Assembly: GCA_903957405.1 (NCBI GenBank) | Contig: CAJBPC010000003.1 | Location: 1-35,879, forward strand | DNA from: an uncultured bacterium | GTDB lineage: Bacteria > Bacteroidota > Bacteroidia > Chitinophagales > Chitinophagaceae | Direction of reading: 5' to 3' | DNA: 35,879 bases | Shown: positions 15,232 to 23,542 of the stretch, piece by piece | Layout of the letters: every line of letters starts with the position of its first letter | Numbering within the stretch: the stretch's first letter is position 1 | Made by a program: the position numbers and the translations under genes | The notes under the pieces: generated by a model | What the model saw: the letters and a program-made list of their open reading frames with translations, nothing else | Databases searched by the model: none | What the model was told of the DNA's origin: nothing

Positions 15232-18200
15232 ATGAAAACAACGAATGAAGCCCGGATGGGTATCGTTCCGAAGTTCCCTTTCAGAAAGGAGAACATCATT
15301 TTCGTATTCTTATCCGCCATCATCGCAGGAATGGCATCGATCCTTCTCGTGCAGAGATTCCTGGCACTACCCATCGATTACGCTGATTTCCTGGTCGGCA
15401 ACATGAGCTGGCATGGACAGACAAGGCTTCAGGACATCGTCAGCCTGCCGGCCTTTGTCATAGGATTTATCCTCGCCGGCCGGATCAGTATCAAAATTTT
15501 CTCAGACATCTCGCTGGCAGGCGGACAAGTGTATGAGAATGAACTCACCCAAGTACTCTCATGGTGGCTCATCCCAATGGCCGGACTCTTCGGAGGACTC
15601 CTCAGTCAGCAACCGACGGCCATGCTCTTCACGCTTCCCCTGGCACTTGCCGGACTGATCGCGACGGTCACGGCAGCACACCTGAACCTCCGACACCGGC
15701 AGCTCATGGCCACCGAGATCGGCACAGGCGTGCTGGCAGCCATGATGTTGGCAATCTTACCGGCAGGCATCTCCGCCCTCCTGGACCGTCTGCAGGCCTT
15801 CCCCCTCATGCCGGGCATCAGGGGTGGGATGCAACTCATTTTCTTCACATACCTGGCAGCCTGCATGCTGTTTTTTTACCTGGTGGCGAAGAAACCCGAA
15901 CTCTACAAAAAGCATCTCGCACAGGTAGTCGTGATTCCGCAGGCCGCAATCATACTTTTCTACCTGCTCATCATCCCTGACATGCACGTTGGTGAAACCG
16001 GACAATATGCGATTCCCTTCAGGGAATGGCTGCCGCTGTTGAGCATTGCACTCATGGGGATCGCGGGAAGAGACCTCTTCCAGAGATGGAAACAGTACAA
16101 GGATGCCGAGAACAATGACCTCGGCAAGCTATGCTCGCCTTGGGCCATCTTTGCGGTTGTCATCCTGCTCAAGACCGGAACGACTTCGCCTCCCGTGATC
16201 TCTTCAGATGATTTCCAATATGGTGAAAGCCTTTTAGGCTGGTGGAGCTACCGAGAGTTCGGCATGGTTCCTTACATCGATTATTTCCCGCCCAATGGAC
16301 TCTTCGTCGATGATTTGGCAGGCTTCTTCTCTTGGGTGTTTTTCGACGGCACGGCGGGTACGATCGATGAATCGCTACGGCTCATCATGACATTGACCCT
16401 GCTCGCTGCATTCATCGGTCTGCACAAAGCCACCAGGAGCATCGGCCTGTCGCTCGTGTCGGTATTGTTTTTTGCCTACAGCAATATGTACTGGAACAGT
16501 CTGAACTTTTTGCTTCTCGTGCCGCTTTTCACCCTTTTTCTGAAATATCCCGCAGATCCCGATTCCAGAAAATGGCTGCTGGCATGGCCTGCAATCGGTA
16601 TTCTACTGGTCCTGCTCGCACCCTCTCAGGGTTATATTTTCCTGTTGGCATCCCTGCCCGCCCTCATATACCACCTGCGGCACGCCGTTGCTGGAAAGCT
16701 ATCGAAAAAAACCATCTATATCACAGCCGGCATCGGACTGCTGAGCCTCGCTACACCCATACCCCGGATGCTTTACAGTGCCATTCGCCATTTGGTTGAG
16801 AAAATTGCCATCTATCCTCTTAGTTTCGGGACCGACTGGACAAAGGGCTATCTCACCGTTGCCGGCAATGACATCCCGTTGCTGAATTACATCCTGCTGG
16901 ACTTCTTCAGGATGAGTTGGATATGGGTCCTGTTGGCCGGATGCATCATATTCATGTTACTGATCCATAAAAGACGGCACTGGCAATACCTGGCACTCGT
17001 CGCATTGCCTGCGACATTGTTCATCCTGCTGATGACAGGTTATGCCATGGGTAGAATGGATATCCTCAACTCCTCCGGGCCCGGCATCCTAAGCAGTTTT
17101 TCCCTCACGATCCTCCTACCATTGTTGCTGGCGCCACTGCTCGCCAGATACCAAAAGATCCTGATGGCATCACTCATCGCATTTTTCTGTGCGGGAATTG
17201 GCAATCACCATCTCGGCTGGAGTGGACTGGGCAACGCATTGGAAAAAAACGAGGCTTTCAACCTCGCCGCTGCCGGGAAGATCGGAATCAACAACGTCGG
17301 ACTTGCGGAAATAGACCCACAGCATGCCGACAGACTCCTTCGCGTGAACGCCAACCTAAAAAAATACCTGAGGTACAGGGAACCCTACCTCGACCTCACC
17401 GGCAATAATGCGCATTACATGTATTTCGACAGACCCCCTGCCATGTCACTGACCGCACCCGTGAACCTGGTGTCTATTGCGCAACAGGAAAGGGAAGTGT
17501 CCAGGCTCAGGCAGGATCCGCCACAAATAGCCTTGCTGATGGCCGATAACAAAAGGGTTGGCGAGGGCAAACTGGCACTCAGGAACCATATACTCTATCG
17601 CTTTGTGCTATCAAGGTATCGGGCAGAACTGCACGACGGATATGTCTTCGCCTTTCTCGATACGGCAAGGCTTTCCACTGCCGCCATGACATTCATGCCC
17701 AGTGACCGAACCGATTCGGCATGGCTGAAAGGTGTGCACAGAAGACTTCCAGCAGTGATCATCAGGGATACCCTCGCCATAAAATTCCTGCGAACAGGAG
17801 ACAGGATCATTCTGCCTGACGGAAAGCCCGCACAGATCGGCAGGATCCTGCCTAAAGAGCAGGTGGTATGGCTTGACGGGAATTATTTTTCCCCGACCGC
17901 TTTTGATTCACCCAACCCCGTGCGGGTTATACTTGATGATTCCAGAAAGGCCGAACTGTCATGCCGACTGATGCAGCTGGCATGCTCCGACGAAGACCTG
18001 GCCCAGCTGCCGGTGACATGGGGACGATCCGCGAACAGCCTTGACAATCGGATGACACTGGTCCACACTTTCGATACCGGCAAGATCATATTGAAAAACA
18101 TCCGTTTCGAAAAGGGAGGATATCAACCCATGGATGACTCATCCTACATGGAGTTCCAACTTGCCGGAGCCGCCCTGAACGGCAAGCAAGCCGGACTGCT

Positions 18201-18483
18201 GAGTTTTGATTTCACGTCGATCGCAGCTGACTTGCCGGCACGCCGCATGCGCATCTCCTGGCTATCGGATGACAACAAGGAATGCGGAGCCGGTCAAAGC
18301 CTGATGATGACGGCCGCCAACGGCAGGCTGATCGTGCCGCTCGACGGATTCCCTTCGTGGCTCAATGCGAAAAAAATCTCAGCCATTCGCATCGAAATGG
18401 ATGAAACACCCGGGAGCAGTGCTTTCAACATCGCAAATATCCGTCTGGAACAGCGGATCATGACGACGACAGGGCTTGACTGA
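15232..18483 (+). CDS. Large polytopic membrane protein, GT-C glycosyltransferase-like core
   Basis: The 1083-residue product has three visible parts. Residues 1 to about 322 hold about nine hydrophobic segments and no recognised motif. Residues 324-660 begin with an acidic loop, SSDDFQYGESLLGWW (D326, D327), followed by GMVPYIDYFPPNG (344-356) and then about eight more membrane helices. An acidic pair in the first outer loop followed by a G-PY-D-P-G motif is the usual opening of GT-C fold glycosyltransferases (PMT/ArnT/GT39-GT83 type), which transfer sugars from polyprenyl-phosphate donors on the outer face. Residues 670-1083 are hydrophilic and presumably periplasmic. It is flanked by the tRNA terminator and its own terminator, so it is probably monocistronic. 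Acceptor and donor are unknown, and a role in the adjacent polysaccharide locus is not shown. Confidence 0.6.
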   Translation: MKTTNEARMGIVPKFPFRKENIIFVFLSAIIAGMASILLVQRFLALPIDYADFLVGNMSWHGQTRLQDIVSLPAFVIGFILAGRISIKIFSDISLAGGQVYENELTQVLSWWLIPMAGLFGGLLSQQPTAMLFTLPLALAGLIATVTAAHLNLRHRQLMATEIGTGVLAAMMLAILPAGISALLDRLQAFPLMPGIRGGMQLIFFTYLAACMLFFYLVAKKPELYKKHLAQVVVIPQAAIILFYLLIIPDMHVGETGQYAIPFREWLPLLSIALMGIAGRDLFQRWKQYKDAENNDLGKLCSPWAIFAVVILLKTGTTSPPVISSDDFQYGESLLGWWSYREFGMVPYIDYFPPNGLFVDDLAGFFSWVFFDGTAGTIDESLRLIMTLTLLAAFIGLHKATRSIGLSLVSVLFFAYSNMYWNSLNFLLLVPLFTLFLKYPADPDSRKWLLAWPAIGILLVLLAPSQGYIFLLASLPALIYHLRHAVAGKLSKKTIYITAGIGLLSLATPIPRMLYSAIRHLVEKIAIYPLSFGTDWTKGYLTVAGNDIPLLNYILLDFFRMSWIWVLLAGCIIFMLLIHKRRHWQYLALVALPATLFILLMTGYAMGRMDILNSSGPGILSSFSLTILLPLLLAPLLARYQKILMASLIAFFCAGIGNHHLGWSGLGNALEKNEAFNLAAAGKIGINNVGLAEIDPQHADRLLRVNANLKKYLRYREPYLDLTGNNAHYMYFDRPPAMSLTAPVNLVSIAQQEREVSRLRQDPPQIALLMADNKRVGEGKLALRNHILYRFVLSRYRAELHDGYVFAFLDTARLSTAAMTFMPSDRTDSAWLKGVHRRLPAVIIRDTLAIKFLRTGDRIILPDGKPAQIGRILPKEQVVWLDGNYFSPTAFDSPNPVRVILDDSRKAELSCRLMQLACSDEDLAQLPVTWGRSANSLDNRMTLVHTFDTGKIILKNIRFEKGGYQPMDDSSYMEFQLAGAALNGKQAGLLSFDFTSIAADLPARRMRISWLSDDNKECGAGQSLMMTAANGRLIVPLDGFPSWLNAKKISAIRIEMDETPGSSAFNIANIRLEQRIMTTTGLD

Positions 18484-18549
18484 AGAGGATATACCACGGA
18501 TGAGGCTGAGGCGAGTCTTGGATGAACCTCGCGTTTGACAATACTGATC

Positions 18550-18600
18550 GAAGGATCCTTCCCGTATGGGCATTTCATACAGAAAGGATCCTTCTTTATT
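18550..18600 (+). terminator. Terminator after the GT-C-like gene
   Basis: An 11-bp perfect stem (GAAGGATCCTT 18550-18560 with AAGGATCCTTC 18584-18594) encloses a second 5-bp stem (GTATG/CATAC, 18564-18568 and 18576-18580) and is followed by TTTATTTT. It lies 66 nt past the stop and isolates the gene from the polysaccharide locus. Confidence 0.85.
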
Positions 18601-18608
18601 TTCGGTTA

Positions 18609-18625
18609 ATACTAACCGTTAGTAT
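18609..18625. promoter_or_regulatory. Palindrome upstream of the first heparinase gene
   Basis: ATACTAAC-C-GTTAGTAT is perfectly symmetric (8-bp arms, one central base). It lies after the terminator and 120 nt before the start codon of the lyase gene. An operator for the plus-strand arm of the locus is inferred from position and symmetry. Confidence 0.4.
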
Positions 18626-18745
18626 CACGCAGGCTGCGCAACGATGGTAAACGCGACATGCTCAGAGGATAGCGAGGATCGCGAAAACCCGATTTTTCTT
18701 TTTCACCCCCATGTTGTAATTTTTACCTTCAAACCATTCCTCCAC

Positions 18746-20635
18746 ATGAAGCCATCCCTGAAAACCTGCATGCTGTTATTTTTTATGTATCTGAGCGGCG
18801 CGCTGCTGCAAGCCCAGGAAGGACCCGTGGCAGCCGATTTCAAGATGCCCCAACATCCGAGGATCCTCCTGTTTGCCGGCGAGGAGCAGGGCATTCGGAA
18901 TGCCGTATCCGGGGATCCGGAATGGCAGGCCATCCATGAGGCCATCCTGAGGGAGTCGGATAATATCATCGGACTGGAACCCATCAAACGCATACAGATC
19001 GGAAGGCGCCTGTTGGACAAATCCCGGGAAGCGCTGCGAAGGGTCTTCATGCTCTCGTACGCATCCAGGACGACCGGCGAAAAAAAATATTTCGTCAGGG
19101 CGGAAAAGGAGATGCTCGATATTGCGGCATTCAGCGACTGGAACCCGTCGCATTTCCTTGATGTTGCGGAGATGACCATGGCCATGGCCATTGGATACGA
19201 CTGGCTGCATGACAAACTGTCGGCGGCGTCGAAGACAGCCATCCGCGACGCGATCATGAAGAAAGGCCTGGAGCCCTCTATGGAGCCGCGTTACAGCAGT
19301 TGGCTGAAGGCCGAGCACAACTGGAATCAGGTATGCAACGCCGGCATGACCTATGGCGCCATGGCGCTCTACGAGGATCATCCCGTCTTCGCCAGGAATA
19401 TCATCAACAGAGCCATCGGGTCGATCGTGCTGCCCATGAAGGATTACGGCCCCGACGGCGTCTACCCTGAGGGGTACGGTTACTGGGGTTACGGCACCAG
19501 CTTCAACGTGATGTTCCTCAGTGCCATTGAGAAGCTATTTGGAAAAGATTTCGGACTGACCGGCGCACCCGGATTCCTTCAGTCCGGCAGGTTCATGGAG
19601 TTCATGACCGGCCCTTCCGGCAGCCCCTTCAATTATTCGGATGCCGGGAATAACGGAGGATTTCATCCCGCCATGTTCTGGATCGCGGATAAGGTCGGCG
19701 ACCCTTCTATCCTATGGGAAGAACGCAGATTTTTGAAAAATTACGGAGTCGACAGGCTCGTGGGCGACAGACTGTTACCGGCCATCATGCTTTGGCGCAA
19801 CGGACTGAAGATGGACAAGATCACGGAGCCGAAAATAAATATGTGGGTCGGCATGGGAAAGAATCCCGTCGCCATGATGCGTACCTCATGGACAGATCCG
19901 AATGCGATCTACCTCGCGATGAAAGGCGGTTCGGTATCCGTCAACCATGCACACATGGATATCGGATCATTCATCATGGAGGCCGATGGGGTGCGATGGG
20001 CGATGGACTTCGGCATGCAGAATTATGAATCCCTGGAATCCAAAGGCATACAACTTTTCGGAAGGGCGCAGAACGCTCAAAGATGGAGTGTGTTCCGCCT
20101 CACCAACCTTGTCCACAACACATTGGCGGTGGACAACCAGCATCAGATCGTCACAGGCACGGCGCCGATCGTTGCGCATAGCTCAGCCCCGGCATTCATG
20201 CACGCCGTCACCGACCTCTCAGAGATCTACAACGGGCAGGTGGCAAAGTCTGTACGCGGCATCGCCCTCGTCAACAAGCGGTTTGTGGTGGTACGCGACG
20301 AGGTCAAGACACTCGACCGGGAGACGACCATCCGATGGACCATGCTCACCCCGGCGGATGTGAAGATCTCCGGACCTGACAGGGCGATACTGACAAAAGA
20401 CGGAAAGACCATGCTGCTGCAAGTGGACGCACCCGGCAAAATGCAGATGCGCACTTGGTCCACGGATCCGCCAAACAGTTATGATGCCCCAAACCCGGGC
20501 ACCACACTCGTGGGATTCGAAGTGAAAGTGCCGGCAAATACCGAAACGGCCTTCACGGTGAAGCTGATCCCAGGAGGCAAGGCAGGCAAGGCGAAGATGA
20601 AGGTCCAACCATTGGACAGCTGGAAAAACCATTGA
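18746..20635 (+). CDS. Heparinase II/III family polysaccharide lyase
   Basis: The 629-residue product has a signal peptide (MKPSLKTCMLLFFMYLSGALLQAQ) and an N-terminal alpha/alpha toroid. A C-terminal beta-sandwich typical of heparinase II/III-type lyases (PF07940) follows. Likely active-site regions are HNWNQVCNAG (191-200), PEGYGYWGYG (241-250, with candidate catalytic Tyr) and NHAHMDIGSF (400-409). The frame continues upstream to ATG 18644, but residues before 18746 do not look like a signal peptide and ATG 18746 gives one directly. Such enzymes cleave uronate linkages by beta-elimination; the family (PL12/15/17/21 or an unclassified relative) cannot be fixed by eye. It is first of three lyase genes on this strand. 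Confidence 0.85.
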   Translation: MKPSLKTCMLLFFMYLSGALLQAQEGPVAADFKMPQHPRILLFAGEEQGIRNAVSGDPEWQAIHEAILRESDNIIGLEPIKRIQIGRRLLDKSREALRRVFMLSYASRTTGEKKYFVRAEKEMLDIAAFSDWNPSHFLDVAEMTMAMAIGYDWLHDKLSAASKTAIRDAIMKKGLEPSMEPRYSSWLKAEHNWNQVCNAGMTYGAMALYEDHPVFARNIINRAIGSIVLPMKDYGPDGVYPEGYGYWGYGTSFNVMFLSAIEKLFGKDFGLTGAPGFLQSGRFMEFMTGPSGSPFNYSDAGNNGGFHPAMFWIADKVGDPSILWEERRFLKNYGVDRLVGDRLLPAIMLWRNGLKMDKITEPKINMWVGMGKNPVAMMRTSWTDPNAIYLAMKGGSVSVNHAHMDIGSFIMEADGVRWAMDFGMQNYESLESKGIQLFGRAQNAQRWSVFRLTNLVHNTLAVDNQHQIVTGTAPIVAHSSAPAFMHAVTDLSEIYNGQVAKSVRGIALVNKRFVVVRDEVKTLDRETTIRWTMLTPADVKISGPDRAILTKDGKTMLLQVDAPGKMQMRTWSTDPPNSYDAPNPGTTLVGFEVKVPANTETAFTVKLIPGGKAGKAKMKVQPLDSWKNH

Positions 20636-20761
20636 AAGCCACCCTGCCAGTCCCGCATCTCCTAGTGTGCACAGCATAAGCGGACAAGTTGGTACGACAC
20701 CACCTTGCAGCGGATTTTTCATCATCCATAAAGAAAAGCATCAGCATAAGAACCCTTCCAT

Positions 20762-23527
20762 ATGAACAGGATTTTTTCACGCCCTATTCGGGCCGCCAGG
20801 TTCGCATGGACCACCACAATGGTCATCCTGATTTTTTCCGGGACCATGACAGCACAACGGGTGCATCCGCATATCCTTGTACGACCCGAGGACAAGCCGG
20901 TCATCCTGAAAAAAATCAGTGAACAAGACTGGGCGAGGCTGGTGTATGACGAGATGCGGAAAGAAATCGCCCCGTATGTTGTCCGCCACCGCACCGACCC
21001 TGAATGGATCCTTAGCCGGTACCTCATGAACCGCATTCCGGGCAAACGATACACCCAATTCATTTCAGATGCCGAAGGAACGGCACTGACGGGATATGCC
21101 GGTGATGCGCCCTTCCCCACAGTTCGCGTTGCGCCCCATAAGCGTCCACCGATAAGCGCGGACGGGTACGGCTACAAGATGCCCGCCATAGAAGAGCTCC
21201 TGCCCTACGACACATCCATGACGATGATGATGCAAAGCACTGCGCCCGGAGGGAGAATGGAAAGGGTGGATCCGCAGACCTATGTGGACAACATCAACGG
21301 AGGCATCAACGAACTCGCCCTGCAGGCATCCGTGATCTACTGGCTCAGCGGGGATGAATCATACGCGCGGTTTGCAGCGGATATCCTCGTGCAATGGGCC
21401 AGGGGCGCCTACCACCAGTCACCCATCACGGGACCTTGCCGCACGGGTTTCCTTTCGATACAGACGCTGGGCGACGGCAGCTATGAGGCCATGCCGCTGA
21501 TACACGACTTCCTGTATGACTACCTAAGGAAAAATAAATATGAGACGAAATGGTTCGAGCCCGTCTTCGACAAGATGGCACACACGATGACCTTCAGGGG
21601 ATTCTGGAACAATAATTGGTTCGCGGCGCAAAGCATCATGATGGTTTTCTCCGCGCTCGCGCTCGAAGACGAGAGCCGGCGGGATTTCTACCTCGACTTC
21701 TACCTCTCGAAAGACACCATCAGCGGCGCATGCGGGCACCTCGCCCTGCCATCCGTAGTGAGCAAATGGCTCACCCCCGACGGACACTGGAAAGAACCCG
21801 GCGGATACCACAATTTTCCAGTGGGCAATCTGCTTCTGTCTGCAGTCGCCATGGAAAAAAACGGACATGATGTCTTTCGCCGATTCCCCGAACTGTTCAA
21901 GGCGTCGCATGTGATGCTCAAATATGCATTCCCCAACCTCATGAACCCCACATTCGGAGACACCGGCCCGTCATCGCAGAGTCCGGGATCATTGGAGATC
22001 GGAATGGCAATGGCGGAAAAATATCATGACACATCAGCAAGGCAACTGGCTTCGGTCCTGCAGGTGTTGATCGATAACAAACGCTATGAGAGAAGATCGG
22101 CGGGACTGTACGGACTGCTGACCCACCTGCCCGAACTTCCGAAAGCAGACACTAACGGTTACGCATGGCCGAGGAGCGGGGAGCTTGATTTCGCGAAGGC
22201 CTACCTTCAGCGGAACGGTACCGATAAACAGTCCGGGCTGATGTACATCGTACAGGGCGGCACATACAACCACAACCATGCGAACGGCATGTCCGTCGAG
22301 TTGTACGGTGCCGGCATGATCATGGGTCCAGACCCCGGAAACGGCCCCACATACGAGGCTCCGCTGCACGTACAATACTACACGCAGTGGGCCGCACACA
22401 ACACCGTCACCGCCGGCGGCGTGTCATCACCCATACCGGTCTTCAAAGGCGGAGGTGGCACAAAGCAGATCGGAGCGATCTCCCTGAAGGCGATGGAGCC
22501 CATGGCGGGAAAGGATGCCGTCTCCCCCAACCATTCATTCACCGATACCAGGTACAAGGACAAAGCAACGGGAGCGCTTCAGCAAAGAACGCTTGCCATC
22601 ATCCGTACCAGTCCGACGACCGGTTACTATACCGACATATACCGTTCCGCACATCCCGGCAGCAACGAATACGTATACCACAACATAGGGAACGCATTCC
22701 AGTGGCTCGATTCGGCGAGGATGCCGCTGCGCTCGGTTCCGACAGACTTCCCCCTGAGTAAAAAACCCATTGACCCTCCCGGATTCCGATTTATAAAAAA
22801 CATGCAGTCCATCGGTAGATCCGATAGGGGTGTGATCGCTTCCTTCAGCATCAGGGGAGACGATGCAGCGGAGAAAAATATGCAGGTGCATTTCGCTGCA
22901 GCAAAAGGCAGGACCTATTACAATGGATTGGCCCCCGAGGCGAAGACGACCGATCCTGCTTACCGAAAATGGAAGATCCCGACCATCATCGCACGTCAGG
23001 AAGGAGAGGCATGGAAGCGACCATTCGTGGCAGTGTACGAACCCTTCACGGGTGAAGGCAAGCACACGATCGAAGAAATATCCGTCCTGGAATTATCTGA
23101 CCCCGGAGACTTCACCGTACTGCAGGTGAGGCACCGCGACAACGGCAAGGAACTGATCTTCCAGTCAGTGGATGGGACGAGATCGTATCAAAAAGGAGCA
23201 TGGCGGTTCACCGGCCGATTCGGTGTCGTCGGACTGAAAGGAGACCAGCCCGAATACATGTACATCGGGAGCGGATCTGCCTTGGCATACGGGACATGGT
23301 CGATACAGATCCCTTCAGGTGAAGGCGCGGCGGAGCTGAGATTTTCCAACGGCCATGTGCACATCAGCTGCAACCAGGAAACAAGCATCGCGATGGATGG
23401 CAAAAAGCCAGGATCCGTCAGACTTTTGAAAAATGGCGTCGGCATACCCCTTGCGATGCAACAAACAATAAGCGGCGTACGCTTCTCCGTACCCGCCGTT
23501 TCTGACGCACTGTTGATCATAGAATGA
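20762..23527 (+). CDS. Large heparinase II/III-like lyase
   Basis: The 921-residue product has a signal peptide (hydrophobic stretch MVILIFSGTMTA) and a long helical N-terminal region. That region includes WNNNW (282-286) and GGYHNFPVGN (347-356). A heparinase II/III-type sandwich domain around GGTYNHNHANGMSVELYGAG (499-518) contains the conserved histidines H504 and H506, with a C-terminal beta-rich region of about 300 residues. It shares only the general fold with the preceding gene and is about 290 residues longer. It starts 126 nt after that gene and 15 nt before the PL8 gene, consistent with one operon. The substrate is unknown beyond a uronic-acid polymer. Confidence 0.82.
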   Translation: MNRIFSRPIRAARFAWTTTMVILIFSGTMTAQRVHPHILVRPEDKPVILKKISEQDWARLVYDEMRKEIAPYVVRHRTDPEWILSRYLMNRIPGKRYTQFISDAEGTALTGYAGDAPFPTVRVAPHKRPPISADGYGYKMPAIEELLPYDTSMTMMMQSTAPGGRMERVDPQTYVDNINGGINELALQASVIYWLSGDESYARFAADILVQWARGAYHQSPITGPCRTGFLSIQTLGDGSYEAMPLIHDFLYDYLRKNKYETKWFEPVFDKMAHTMTFRGFWNNNWFAAQSIMMVFSALALEDESRRDFYLDFYLSKDTISGACGHLALPSVVSKWLTPDGHWKEPGGYHNFPVGNLLLSAVAMEKNGHDVFRRFPELFKASHVMLKYAFPNLMNPTFGDTGPSSQSPGSLEIGMAMAEKYHDTSARQLASVLQVLIDNKRYERRSAGLYGLLTHLPELPKADTNGYAWPRSGELDFAKAYLQRNGTDKQSGLMYIVQGGTYNHNHANGMSVELYGAGMIMGPDPGNGPTYEAPLHVQYYTQWAAHNTVTAGGVSSPIPVFKGGGGTKQIGAISLKAMEPMAGKDAVSPNHSFTDTRYKDKATGALQQRTLAIIRTSPTTGYYTDIYRSAHPGSNEYVYHNIGNAFQWLDSARMPLRSVPTDFPLSKKPIDPPGFRFIKNMQSIGRSDRGVIASFSIRGDDAAEKNMQVHFAAAKGRTYYNGLAPEAKTTDPAYRKWKIPTIIARQEGEAWKRPFVAVYEPFTGEGKHTIEEISVLELSDPGDFTVLQVRHRDNGKELIFQSVDGTRSYQKGAWRFTGRFGVVGLKGDQPEYMYIGSGSALAYGTWSIQIPSGEGAAELRFSNGHVHISCNQETSIAMDGKKPGSVRLLKNGVGIPLAMQQTISGVRFSVPAVSDALLIIE

Positions 23528-23542
23528 ACCCCAAAAAAGAAA

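Noticed and set aside
14909-15241. Minus-strand frame of 110 codons upstream of the GT-C-like gene
   Set aside because: Cysteine-rich with no recognisable domain, it overlaps the promoter candidate and tRNA terminator and begins inside the next gene; it looks like chance.
18644-18745. Upstream extension of the first heparinase gene to ATG 18644
   Set aside because: The added residues lack signal-peptide character, and ATG 18746 gives a standard signal peptide at once.
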